The notes under the pieces: model-generated
What the model was told of the DNA's origin: nothing
The model's input: only the letters and a program-made list of their open reading frames with translations
Databases searched by the model: none
Position numbers and translations under genes: made by a program
Shown here: one piece after another, positions 49,314 through 61,643 of the stretch
Numbering within the stretch: the stretch's first letter is position 1
Layout: every line of letters starts with the position of its first letter
DNA from: Anaeramoeba flamelloides
Taxonomy: Eukaryota; Metamonada; Anaeramoebidae
Direction: 5' to 3'
DNA length: 64,000 nt
NCBI GenBank assembly: GCA_027625915.1
Contig: JANTQA010000015.1
Span: 930,001-994,000 of the forward strand

Positions 49314-49734
49314 TGAAAAAAAAGTTCAACAGGAAAAAAAGTAAAACACAGTTTTTAATTGGGAACATGAACATTACTGAAATCAAAAACAAAATCAATA
49401 AAAAGAAGAAACCCATTAACTTCAAATAATAACCCATTATATTATTTTCAATCAACCCGACAAATACAATTTAAATCTATTTAATTTATGGAAATTCTTT
49501 GTGTCGTTTTGAGAATCTCAAAAATAGTCAATTTTTTGAACAAATTTTTTAATAATCGATCAATCAAAGAAAAACCATACCAAAAGATAATATTAAAAAA
49601 ACTGTTATTTTGGAGAATAATTCATTTTTTCTTTATTTATTTATTCTTTTTTTAATTGATCTTACTTTGAATTTTCAGTAATGTTCCCAATTAAAAACTA
49701 TGTTTCACTTTTTTTCCTGTTAAACTTTTTTTCC
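49314..49734. mobile_element. MITE with ~54 bp TIRs, nested
   Basis: Its ends (49314-49368 and 49681-49734) are inverted repeats: 'gttcaacaggaaaaaaagt' ... 'tttttaattgggaacat'. Its interior shares blocks such as 'agaagaaac' and 'ccataccaaaagat' with the MITE at 52757-53318, so both are one family. The inner TIR motif is also shared with 25649-26099. Confidence 0.75.
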
Positions 49735-49959
49735 AGAATGGTCAACTGAATTTTGATTTTTGGGTTTTAAATTGAAATTTTTATTCACCTTTTATCCAAT
49801 TACTTCAAAAAAAAATAATCAATCTATGAAAATTTTATCAAATAAAGCTAGGTGTAATTAATAATCCTATCAACAACCCATATTTTGAATTAATTTAGAT
49901 TTCACCCTATTTGTAGGCGGCTTATAAATTTATATTTTTTTAAAAAAAATAACCTTTTT

Positions 49960-51022
49960 TTTTATTTTTATTATTGAAGAAGTGATAATTACACTCTAGT
50001 TGCCCTTATACTTAAATTTCCTTTCAGAAATTTAAGCGTAAAATCATAAATTTCACGATTATTAACCAATGAAAATAATAATAAACTGTTATGGTTTAAA
50101 ATTAATTCATAGAGGTTTTTTTCATTATATTTATTCACAAATATTAATCTATTATTTTCATAGGAAGGACATACCCATAAAAAATGATCAATATTTTCAA
50201 TAACTTCCTTTTGTTTGTATTTTAAACATAAAGGACAAAATTAATTTGAATTTTTATTAATTACATAGTAATATCTGTTTAAGCAATTGGTAAATGTCCT
50301 AAATTTTAGGATTGTTGAACTTGAACGGATAGCTTAGATATTTTTGAGTAATAAATAATGAATTTTGGTTTCTTAATATTGTGAAGTATTTTAGCACTTT
50401 CCAGCTCTTGGAATTCAATAATTCATTATATGTGTATTTATAGATTTCCTTTTTTAATTCAATTATATCTTTTGAATTCCAGTTAATTTTATTATTTATT
50501 CTTTGATTAAATTTTATTAATTTTTCTAAATAAGGAAGAGATAAATTTTTTAATTTTTTTTTGAATTTGAATTTTTTTTTATTTACTGAAATTACCAATT
50601 TTTCAATTTTAAATTTATTTTTATAAATAAGAATTGGTGTATTTCTGTTTATTTTGCATATTTCAGTAATGGCTATATTCATCCAAGAATTTAAATAATT
50701 TAAAGTTTTTATTTCATAATTAAAAATTTCTAATCCATATGTTAATTGACTTAATATAAAAGATTTAAATAATCTGATTTTCAAATTATTATTGAGGGAA
50801 TTGTTATTAAATAATTGTTTACAGTTATTAATTGTTTCTTTAGCTTTTTTTAAATTATAAACTATATGTGAAATTTTATCCAAATAGATACCTAAATATT
50901 TAATCTTTTTTTAAATCTTTTGAAATAACTGTTTTTTTCTTTATTAGGTTTCAATCCAAATTGAATTATAATTTCATAAATTGAATTTAATTTTTGATTT
51001 AAATGATTTTTATCCCCTTTTA
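49960..51022 (-). mobile_element. 5'-truncated LINE, RT C-terminus and zinc finger
   Basis: On the minus strand, 51022 to ~50884 gives 'QKLNSIYEIIIQFGLKPNKEK' (late reverse-transcriptase palm). After a frame change, 50883-50299 gives the 'LDKISHIVYNLKKAKETIN' and 'IRLFKSFILSQLTYGLEIF' thumb region. Further on, at ~50245-50000, is a CxxC-H-C finger ('CPLC', 'IDHFLWVCPSY') and the end of the protein. A T-run on the plus strand marks the poly(A) tail. The insertion is flanked by an 18-19 bp target duplication, 'taaaaaaaataacctttt' (49941-49959 and 51023-51041). It sits in the right arm of the outer TIR element. Two or three breaks are visible. Confidence 0.85.
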
Positions 51023-51145
51023 TAAAAAAAATAACCTTTTTGAACCAATATTAAAATTAGTACAAAGTCAAAGATCAATCAACTTAGAACCCAAATAACA
51101 TCTTTAACACATCTGATACAAGATAACCCTTTTTACAAATTCCAA

Positions 51146-51938
51146 TGATTGTAATCCTTAATGGTCCACTGTCGTTTGTTGAATATTTTATTGATATTTT
51201 TGAAAATTTTTATTCAGTTGCTCTTTCATAATATCCTGTTATTTGAATAAAAAAGGGGAGAAAATTTCAGTTGGTTATTTTTTTTTTTATTCCTTGAGAT
51301 ATTATTTTTGTCTAGTATGATTACTTATCCAATATATGTCAATATATAAATCATAACCAAAGAGACCAACACAAAAAATAGTGCACAGAAATTTCAATCA
51401 TAAACTTCTAAATGTTATTTGAAAATTGAAAAATTTGGTAAAAGTAAGTAAAAAATTATAACCATTTATTATTCAAATAATCCTAATAATAGATTCAAAT
51501 CAGATAACTAATAATAAAAAATAAACTTGTACATTCTTTAATTGAAATTGTTTTGAACTGAGACTTAAACCCAGCTCAACAAATCACCCAAATTTCTGAA
51601 TTACTCAAAGCGAAAAAATTATTTAATTTTCTGAAAAGATTTTCAAAAACATCCAAATTTCTAAAACAAGTGACATCGAACAATTCTTCAAACTTTGTTT
51701 GACTTTTAGAAAAAAGTCAATGAATATCTTGATTTCTTTGGAAAAGAAAAAAAAAGAAAGAATTGTGATGAATACGATAGCTTTCAGAACACAAAGGATG
51801 AATTCATATTTGAGGACAAAAGCTTAACATCCCTAAACATCCAAATTTAAAGTTCATTTTTTTTAGTTAAGATTCTGAAATATTAATTATCTCTTTTTTT
51901 TTTTTTTTTTTCAAGAGTCTCTTACACTAATTTCCAAC
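51146..51938. other. Spacer upstream of the dynein light intermediate chain gene
   Basis: No exon or element end seen. It ends in a long T-run (51893-51913) 25 bases before the start codon, the same layout as before the ribosomal protein genes. Confidence 0.4.
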
Positions 51939-54900
51939 ATGACTGACTTTATTAAAAAAAAAGAAATCAAAGGAACATATCTCCAAGAAATTGAAGAAGA
52001 AGAAAAAAGTATTGAAATTGTAAGATCATCTGATGAAACAGACACAGACAGTGATAGAACTGAAGAAGAAGAAATCTGGAATAAGGATGAAAGTACAGAT
52101 GGTGAAACAGCACTTTGGGCTTCATTATTGAAGCGTGTAACAACAAAAAAGTCAGTGCCAGAATCCTCAACACTTTTAATTCTTGGTAACTAAAGCTTTT
52201 CTTTTTTTTCTTTAAAAAATGTTTTGTGTTTTTTTGTTTTTTTCAATTTTTTTATTAAATTTTTTTTCTTTTTGTTGAATGTTTTCTTTTTTATTCTGAA
52301 ATTTTTTTTTTTACATTAAAATAATAACCAACCAAACAACATTTGCTCCAACAATAATTTCTGATTTTTTTTAGGTGATCCTTCTTCGGGTAAAACAAGC
52401 TTATTTTTTAAATATTTAAAAACAGATAGAAACCTCGTTGGAATTGGTTTGAATTATTCGTATCTTGATGTTAGTTCGACAAACGATGAATCTGAAGGTA
52501 AGAATTCTTTCTCATTTAATTTTTTTTTATTTTTTTATTATTATTTTTTTTTTTTTTTTTATCACCAACCCTTTCAATTGCACCATCCAAAACAAAAGTA
52601 TTGCAATCTTTACTTCATCTCTTTTAATATTGAGAAAGGAATAACTGTTAAGGTCTTTTTCCACGAATCTTATCATCGCTTTTATCGTTAATTACAATTT
52701 TGAAAAGGATCAAAATTTTCAATCCTTTTCTTTTTCTTCAGGTTATGGTTTGTTTTGGGCTTTCACTTAAAACCAAAGAGATGATGCTTATTTTAAGAAT
52801 AAAATACTTTCTGATCTTAAAAAGTGATATCCATTGTGGAAAAAAAGAATAACAGGATTTAATTGTCAGCCTTAACAGAATGTGAAAACTGAAAAGTAAA
52901 ATCAATTAAAAGAAGAAACAAATTAAATTGGAAGTGTAATTCATGATATTACGATCAATCAAATCAACAAACACAATTAAATCGACACCCCCTTTTTTAT
53001 CGAAATTTAGTTTTTTTTTAAAGATTCTCAAATTTTTTAGAATTTTTTAAAAATACAAGACCAACCAAAGAAAAACCCCAATACCAAAAGATGGTCTCAA
53101 AAAAACTGTAATTGTGATTTAAGCACCCGTTTTGTCTTTAATCATATATTTTTTCTTATTAATTAATTGATCTTACTTTACAGTTTTCAGTTTCTGTTAA
53201 GGTTGACAATTAAACACCGCATTATACTTTTTTTCCACAATGGATATCACTTTTTAAGAATCAGAACGTATTTTATTCTTAAATAAGCATCCTATCTTTG
53301 GCTTTAAGTGATAATTCAAAATAAATATCAGAATTAAGTGAAACATTTTTCTTCTTGTAAAATTCAAAAATCACAACATTTACTTAATTTCAAATTCAGG
53401 TTCGCTCATTGCTTTTAAACTCATTTATAATCAGAATTGGATTTAAATTTGGAAAAAAATAAATCCGCAACAAAAAAATTCTTCGTTTTATTTCCAAAAA
53501 ACAAATATCGATTCCAAATGAAAGAAAACCTTACTAACTAATTCAAAAGAAATTACCACTTTTTGTTGGAAAGTTCAAAAATATTGAAAATTTATTCTAA
53601 TCAACAACATCATTAAAAAACAGTCGCATAGTAGAGTGCCGTCAAGTGTTGTAGAATACTGTGGAGTACCGTCAAGTGTCGTAGAGTACCTAGATTTTTT
53701 TGAGGTTATAAGAAGTAAACCAAAATTTCAAAAATTTTCTTTTAATTTCTAAAATTAAAAAAAACCTAACACAGTTTTCCAGAATTCAAAAGAATAGATG
53801 GAAAAATAAAAAGATTTTGCTCAATTCTTTTAAATTCTGGAAAAGTTAATAGCAATTTTCTTGAGTTTTCTATTGATTTTCTGAATAAAATAGAAAACCT
53901 CAAAAAAACCTAGAACACTTAACAAAATAAACAGAAAACTCAAGAAAAGCTAACAACAAACAAGAAGGGGGTTAACAACACCTACTTTAAATAATACTAA
54001 AAATAAATATCACCCTTTTTTTAATGACAACAAGAGTGTAATTTACACTTTTTTAATTATAAAAAAAAAAGAAATTTTCACTTTTTTTTTCTTTTGTTTA
54101 TAACTGTTATAGAAAAACCATTTAATCATTCGAAAAGAGGCTGTATTGGGAATCCGAATGATATCAAGGATTTAAAGAAAAGATCTATTCTTAACAATAC
54201 TAAGTGAAACTATTTTTATAATTTAAAGATCATACTGCCATTTTCAAATTAACAAATGAAAAATTTTCATTTCAATTTCCCAAAATTATGCTTTATCGCT
54301 ATTGGTCAAAAAAATAAAAAGATCTTTACAAATAAATTTAAAAAAGAAAATTATTTTTTTAATTTGGCTTTTACATAGTGAATTTTGGGACAAAACCTCT
54401 ATTTTTTTCATTGGGAATCTAACAATAATTTCCAAGTTAACAGTTGTCGAAATAAATTAAAACACTTTTAGATCAAAATAAAAAAAATTAATTTCAAAAA
54501 ATATTTCAGATTTTTAATAAATTTCTCGATTTAAATTCACTTTCATTTATTTTTTGAAATTTTACAAAAAGTGTTTTATTACCTAACAATTACAAACAAA
54601 AATATAAAAAAACGAATTTTTTTTCAAAAATCATCTTAAATAAATTAATAGAAAAATATTAAATTAGAATCATTAACTGTGGAAACGTTAACACTTGTTT
54701 AACATTTACACAAATCATAAAACAAAAAATAAATAATTACAAATAAAAATAAATCAAGATTTGTAACTTAATTTTGTAGTGATCATAACAAAAAAAAATA
54801 CATTGGTAAATTTGTTAAAATATCACCAACAATTATTGATCGATCAAATGGTTCGATACCATCAACCAATTTTATTTGTTTTTACAATTTAACAAATTCA

Positions 54901-57900
54901 ACAATAAACTTAATATCATCATTTAAAAGAATTCCAGATCTCAGGTAAATTATTATGTAACTGGAAAAAAGGAAAGGAAAACAAAAAACAAAAAAAAACA
55001 AAAAAACCAAAAAAAAAAACAAAAAAAAAACAAAAAACAAAAAAAAAACAAAAAATGAAAATATTTTTCAAAAATCAAAACTATTTCCAATTCGAATGAA
55101 ATTATGTTATTGTGATTCTTTGGACAGTTATAAATTGTTTCAAAAATTTTGAATTCAGGTTTATTTTATAATTCAAATCTTTGTTTTATTGAAATGGGGA
55201 ATAAATGAAGTAAGAACAAAACTTTTATTCCATAAAATTTACAAAAGAAAAAAGAAAAAAAGAAAATTCAATCAATCTACGATGGAATTTTAGATACTAT
55301 GGACTTTTAAAAGAATTTAAAAAATATAAAGTCAAATTTCAAGTCAAAATTGGTATCAAAAAGATTTTTATTAAAAATTTTATACTAATTCATTAGTTAT
55401 ATTATCGATAATATTCTTTAAAAACTTATACATCAATCACTAATAAAATCTTGTAACAATTAACATAATTCATGTGTCTTTTTTTTTATTCTGGTTATGA
55501 TTGATCAAGTCGTTTTATTATATGAGAAAATTATCTAAACTTTGTTTCAGTCAAAGGGTAATCCAAAAAAAAAAACATTTTTTTCAAATATCAATTATTT
55601 TTTATAATTGACCTTTGAAGAACAAATAAAAAATAAGTAGTATAATACACATCAAAGAATAGTTGATATAGGTATGAAGTAAAACTAATAAATCAATAAA
55701 TTTTCTTAAAAAATTTAGAAACTAAAATTCTTCCGTAACCTATTGAAAAAAACAACAAGGTTCATATTTGATCTTCAATTTAAGATCCAAATAAAATTCC
55801 AATAGAAATAAATATTATTTCTCTGCAATAATTTTCACTGTTTAAATAACATTAGAATAATACATTTTTACCAAGTGATTATCGACCTTGGAATATAAAA
55901 AAAATTTGCAAAACAATAACAAGTCAAAAAAAATCGAAAAAAAAAAATAGTAAAAAAAGAATTTCAATTTTGAAAATTTCCAAAATAAAATTTTTCTTCT
56001 AAAATCGATTCAAACCCTTTAAACACATGCAATTTACTCATTACAACTGGGCTCTTTAACTGGAAAATGGTTTAGAAATCGTAACTAATATTTTTGGCTG
56101 TAAGTACAATCTTCAAAAAATTGCAAAATGCGAAAAATTGCAAATTTTTATTAATTTTATGTCAATCCCATATGTCTTTTGCTACAGGTTAGGGTTTTTT
56201 TTTTTTTCGAATTTCCAGTAATCAACACCAAAAATAATATTGGTTCTTATGTTATTATTAAAAATTGAATGGGAATTGTTGATCAATAAACTAATAAAGA
56301 AAAAAAATTCCAAAGATAATAAATTTTCGCATTTTTTCTTATTGTGAAAACATAATTATTAAAAATCTATTAATTTGGAATTGAATGAAGAGCCACTTGT
56401 TTAAATTTGAATTTAACAATGTTAAAAAAGTTTAGGTACTCTGTTTTTTGATCATAAGAGATTTATAATGGATTTGTTTTGAAAAACGAAATGCCTTGAA
56501 ATATTACAATTTTTCGAAACAAAAGTAGGTATTTATTTTTTTTAGGAATAATTATTTTGAAAACCAATCTTTTACAATTTCAAATTCTAAAAGATAAAAG
56601 GTTATTTAGTTTAGAGTAAGACTGGAAAACCGTATTTAATTGCTTTTTTTGAAGTAAGATTTTCTGTTAAAAAATTAAATCTTTAAAAGAAATCGAGGGG
56701 TTCTGTACTCATTTTCATTAATGAGATTTACTTTTTGAGATTATTTATTACCAATTGAGTTTTAAAAATTACAAATAAAGATGGGAAATCAAACCGTTTG
56801 TAACTTGAATGATTGGTAGCAGGTAGATTTTATCTTTTTTTGGTTAGTGAATATTTCAAAAAAGAGTAATTTATTTTCTCAACTCATAGAAAGAATAATT
56901 TAATTTCAATTTTGGTTAAAAATTGTTTCGTTTTGGTGTTGTGTTTTTCAATAGGTATAGAAAAAAAAAAGAGTTGTATTTTTTCAAGAAAAAAATTCAA
57001 ATTAAATTGCCATTTTTACAAAAAAATAAATTGATTTTCTTTATTTATTTGAATTTCTGATAAAAAACAAGTTACTTCCCACTTCTGTTGACTGGTCTTT
57101 AAATTTCGTTTGATTTTAGTAACTTAAAATTTCTAAAACGTTGGAAATATTTTTATTTGCTTTCAATTTTTAGCAAAAGATTCTGGGTGCTTGTTGAACC
57201 AAAATAGTGAATCTACCATTGCGTTCAAAAATATTCTAATCAAATTTAGATATTTAGATCCATTAAAACAAATTCTTTAAAAAACATTATACCCGTATAT
57301 TAAGACATATTATCTTCATTCAAACTTTCAAATAAATTTTTTTTTTTTTTGTTCCAAATCTCCTTTTTTACAAACTTTGTATTGTATGAAACAAAAACAA
57401 AACTCATTTTTTATATTAATTAAAAAGTCAAAAATTTTTTTCATTGATCGTATCAATTGTTTTTGAATATATTCCCAATAATTTTTGTTGTTAATTATTG
57501 ATACGAAATGCTTTTTGTGTTTATTTAAAAAGGAATTTTTTTATTTATATTATTATAAAGGTGTAGATGTGGTTTCTTTAAAAATAAATTCTTATTATAA
57601 ATATATTTTTTTGATTTTGGAAATTATTTAATTCTAAATGCTTTATATTTTTATTCAATATTTATTTCACACTAATTTTTCTAAAAATGAAACTAACCAA
57701 AAACAACTCAAATCAACCAAAAACAACTAAAATCAACCAAAAACAACCACGATCAACCAATACAAACATTTATAATAAAACAAAATAATAGACATTATTT
57801 CAAGGGTTGATGTCTGGCAAATTAATGATTCAAAAAATCATAAAGATTTATTAGAATTTGCAATCAGCGAAGATACTCTTGATCATCTTTCAATTGTAAT

Positions 57901-58510
57901 TTGTCTCGACACAACCATTCCATGGAAAATGTATTCCAGTTTAAAAAAATGGCTCAATGTAATTGAAGAAACATTATCTTCAGATCATATATCAAAGATT
58001 GATGGAAAAATAATCGATATTATCAAAAAAAAACAAATGCAGCGTGTGCTTAATTATCAAAATCTTGAATCCGAAATGAATGAAAATGAACAACCCAAAC
58101 TCAAAAAAATGAATACAGAAAGAAAGTCATCGAGGTTTAGCAAGAAGGAATTACAAAAATTATCAATGGACGATATGCCAAAAGATTCCTTGATTAAAAA
58201 CTTTGGAATACCTATTGTTGTTGCATATACAAAAACTGATGAAATGGTTGATACGCAAAAAAAGCATTCAATTGATGTTGATCAAATGGAATATATTCAG
58301 GGAAAAATTCGCAGACTCTGTTTACAATGTAAAAAATTACCAATTTTAATCTATATTTAACTTTCATTTTTGTTTTTAATTTTTCTAATATTTCTTTTTC
58401 TAATTTGTTTCCATTATTAAATAAATTCAATACAATTCATATCCCTGTGTACTTTAATTTTTGGGTGCTTGTGTGTTTGTATGAATACATATATTTATAC
58501 TCTAATAAAA

Positions 58511-58543
<33 letters not shown>

Positions 58544-59435
58544 TATAGACGGTGCTGCTTTTATTTACACTTCTGTCAAATTAGATACAAACATTGATCT
58601 TTTACGAGAATATATTTTCCATTTGAATTATACTTTCCCTTTTAATCAAATGGCTATAACTGTAAATAAAGATCAATTATTCTATCCAATTGGATCTGAA
58701 TCAGATGGAAAAATCAATCTTTTATTTAAAAATATAGACTATAAGGAAGATCAACCATATAAAGAGGTTGTACAACCACCAAAAGTTGAAAAAACATCTT
58801 CAATCAAAGATCAACAAGTAAAAACCGAAGAAAATCCTAAATTTTTAAGAAGGCTGGATGATATTTTAAAGAAAACTCATCAATATTCTTCACCAAAAGT
58901 TAAAGAATTAGGTAAATTGTTCATTTTAAATATTTTGATGAATTTTTTTTTCTTTTTTTTTCAAGAGTTTATTTTTGTTGTTACATTCTTGAAAAAACAA
59001 AATTAAACCTTTGAAAATTTAAATCATTTTGCCCTTTTTATTCTTATTCTTCTTTTGTTGTTTTTTTGCACTTATTCACATTCTTTTCTATTTTTCAATT
59101 TATTTATTATTTTCTTATTGTTCTTACTAATGTAAATAGGACCTAATTTTAGAAAAGAGCAAAATTTACTTCCTTCTCAGCCAAATAAAGAATATATCAC
59201 ACCAAGAAATAGAAAAACTGCACGTAAAATCCAAAAAAAACAAAAAACCTCTCAATTGAAGCCAAAAAAAAAGAAAAAAAATCCTCTTTCTGACAGGTTA
59301 GCTAAATCATCATTATCAACAAAAGGTAAAAAGGGAGCCAAATTAGAAACTGATAATGATATTCATAATTTTTTCACTCAATTTTTGGAAAAAAAAGATT
59401 CACCATATTCAAGAAAAACCCACAAAAAAAAATAA
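51939..59435 (+). CDS. Cytoplasmic dynein light intermediate chain
   Basis: Exons 51939-52185, 52375-52497, 57792-58328, 58549-58911 and 59140-59435, all junctions phase 1, give 521 residues (human DLIC1: 523). The protein has an acidic N-terminus with 'LWASLLKRV', a P-loop 'GDPSSGKTS' at 83-91, 'NYSYLDVSS', 'VDVWQIND', 'PWKMYSSLKKW', 'FGIPIVVAYTKTDEM', 'IRRLCLQYGAAFIYTSVK' and 'FYPIGSESDGKI'. After a Lys-rich linker the tail holds 'NFFTQFLEKKDSP', the match to the DLIC helix that binds cargo-adaptor coiled coils (human 'FFNSLLSKK'). The subunit sits on the dynein heavy-chain tail and links the motor to cargo. Intron 2 is 5.3 kb and carries four repeats; the others are 189-228 bp. An intron-final T-run or A/C-rich stretch precedes each AG. 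Confidence 0.93.
52757..53318. mobile_element. MITE with ~150 bp TIRs in dynein LIC intron
   Basis: The left arm from 'cacttaaaaccaaagag' and the right arm ending 'ctttggctttaagtg' are inverted repeats for ~150 bp, with shared inner blocks 'gtgatatccattgtgg' and 'taacaga'. Interior blocks match the MITE at 49314-49734. It has no open frame and lies 260 bp into the 5.3 kb intron. Confidence 0.75.
53635..53990 (+). repeat. Decamer-capped foldback repeat, copy 3
   Basis: Six tandem decamers (53635-53694; consensus near 'agtgccgtag', alternating endings 'gtca' and 'gtag') run into a self-complementary body with 'ttttaaattctggaaaa', its inverse, and 'aaaacctagaacac'. It is inside the dynein LIC intron. 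Confidence 0.65.
54690..55155 (-). mobile_element. Decayed copy of the 6164-6678 MITE
   Basis: The reverse complement aligns with 6164-6678, most clearly over 'ggtatc..atttgatcgatca' and 'ttgttggtga'. The terminal repeats are eroded. A 70 bp A-rich run with scattered C (54979-55050) matches the T-rich stretch of the first copy. It lies in the dynein LIC intron. Confidence 0.6.
56200..57315 (-). repeat. Dispersed ~1.1 kb repeat, inverse copy
   Basis: Reverse complement of 37185-38315 with long near-identical stretches. It occupies the 3' part of the dynein LIC 5.3 kb intron. No open frame and no clear terminal repeats. Confidence 0.7.
57692..57760 (+). repeat. 20 bp tandem repeat before an acceptor
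   Basis: About three and a half units of 'atcaaccaaaaacaactaaa' lie 30-100 bases before the acceptor of dynein LIC exon 3. The C/A-rich composition matches the stretches near other acceptors in the window. The units contain 'ctaac'- or 'caac'-like motifs that could serve as branch sites, which is inference. Confidence 0.65.
58511..58540 (+). repeat. (TTA)n microsatellite
   Basis: A run of about ten ATT/TTA units inside dynein LIC intron 3, ending just before the acceptor of exon 4. Confidence 0.85.
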
Positions 59436-61643
59436 TTAAAACAAAATTTTATTTATCGAGTATTTTTTAGAATTATTGTTGGTAAAAAAAAAAAATATTT
59501 TTTTTTTGTTTTCTCCATTATTTTTTTAATTATTTATTTTTTACTTTTTACTTTTTTCTTTTTTCGATTTACTATTTACTATTTTTTTTCTGTTAAATAT
59601 CGTTTAATTTTTTCTTTTAAATTTTATTCAGAAAAACAATTTCAGAAAAAAAAATATTTAAATTTTTACAACAATACAAATCAGTTATATATTTATTTTT
59701 TGGAACATTCTTTATGTTCTTCATTCTCATTTTTTTAAAAAATTTTAAGAACTAAAAGCTATCCTACTTTTCATCAATAAAAAATATGAACAATAAAAAT
59801 AAAAACTAAATAATAATAAATTTTCCTTCAATTTTTTTGTTTTAATGTAATTAATTCATTTTATAAAAAGGTGAAACAAATCTTCCAAAATAAAAAATGA
59901 TTATTTTTTATTTTCTGTTTATTGTTTCCTGGTTATGTTTTGTTGATGAAACAGAATTGTCAAATCGAACATTTTATTTCATTTTTGAAAATTTTTTAAG
60001 GTTATGTATGGAGGTAAAAAAAATGGGAATTCAATTGTGGGTTTTGACTTTATATAAATAAATTTTAAACAAATCAGTTGTTAGAATTTCATTTTTATAA
60101 TTTATTTACTCATTTATTATTTTTTGTTTTAATTTGTTTGATTTTAATTGGCATGTTTTGCAAAATTTTCAGATCTTGATTAGAATTAGTTTTATTCAAG
60201 ATCCAAAACATAAGATAGTTCAAAAAAAGAAAAAAAAAAAATTATTTCTTCAGTATTTTAAAAGTCTAATTGTATTTGAGATATAGTCAGTTCCATTTTT
60301 AAACACAATCCTTCAACAAAATTTTAGTTACAAAAAAAATCTCAAATTAAAGCACAAAATTCTGAATTCTAGTAAAAATAATTTGTTTAAAAAAAAATTC
60401 CAAAAAATGTGATTTAAATTAAGATTTTTCTGTATCATAAATTTCCTCGAAAGTTTGTGTCTTAGGAGTGGAACTGACTGTAGTTTTTATGATCTTTTCA
60501 AAAAGTTTTTGTTTCAAAATATTAATTCATTCAAACAAATTTCACCTTTGATTTCCTTACTCTTATTGTGAAATTTAATTAATAACTATCTCAAAATTGA
60601 AATTGATAAAAATACCCTTGAAATAAATATAAATATAAACAAGTTGATTCCAATTTTGAATTCCTAAATATATTTGAAAAATTAGAGTTTCTTTTTAGAA
60701 GTTTAACTATTTTAATGATTTTGAATTATTTTTTTTTCACTTTTCTTAAACAAATGTTTTCATTAAGTGACTAGTAAAGTAAAAAAAAATAATATATCAA
60801 ATCTAAAAGCAAATTCAAAATAATTTTACCTTCATCTTAGAAAATTAAAAACAAAGTAACAATTCGATTACTATAAAACCAAACTTCCTTTAAAAGCTAT
60901 TTTCTGAAATGGATTATTGTTTTTAAAAGTTTGATCCATTATTTATCTTTTTTTGAAAAGTTCAAAATTTAACATATTGTTGAATTATTTAGAAAAATAT
61001 TATTTTCTTCTCAGAAAAACGAAATCTTATTGTCTATCTGTAAGGGAAGTATACAAAAATACACTTTAAAAATAAAATCATAAAGTTTTCGAATAACTCT
61101 GTAAAAAAAATCTACATATTACTAAAATAATTTAAATAATTATTTTAAACTTTTAAAAAAAACTAAGTTTTTTTAATTCAAAGAATAATTGAAATCAATT
61201 TTTTCTTTTTTTTTGATTATATAAAAAAATCTGAGTATAACCACCAAACCATTAAAATAAAAATTCTCCCAAAAAGTTATTTTATAACCTGGAAAATCCA
61301 ACTTAAAATATTAAGAAATTTCTTTGCACTTGATAATTATTAATCAATAATTAATAACCCAATCTTAATTCTTACAGTGATTTAGTTATAACTACAAAGA
61401 CCAAACTTATCAATAGAATTTATCATTATTTCTCAATTTTATAAATATATTCAAATAAATAACAAGAAATTCAAATAAAAAATTCTAATAAAAAAACTAA
61501 TAATAATATTTTCAATTAACTGATTTTAATTCTAATATATAGTAGTTTATACTCTTAGTATTTGAAAAAGAATATTGCCTTATCTTTTAAATTTCAAGTA
61601 TTTTAATAAATATTAATAAAATAAATAATCAATTATTTTTTAG
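59436..61643. other. Spacer with one weak ORF
   Basis: The only candidate is an ATG frame at 59897-60061 (about 54 residues) that opens with a signal-peptide-like 'MIIFYFLFIVSWLCF' and continues with a mixed sequence. It has a possible donor after 'CME' but no clear partner exon. Nothing else is supportable. Confidence 0.3.

Larger units (their letters stand above)
49119..51145. mobile_element. Outer TIR element holding a MITE and a LINE
   Basis: The left end (49119-49232) and right end (51033-51145) are inverted repeats of ~115 bp starting 'ttggtatttgtaaaaaggg' with few mismatches. Without its two inserts the element is only ~550 bp, so it is a MITE-sized non-autonomous element. It starts 12 bp after the end of duplication unit B. 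Confidence 0.7.

Noticed and set aside
57692-57760. Regular 20 bp repeats considered as a CRISPR-like array
   Set aside because: There are no unique spacers: the units are directly joined, and the sequence lies in a eukaryotic intron.
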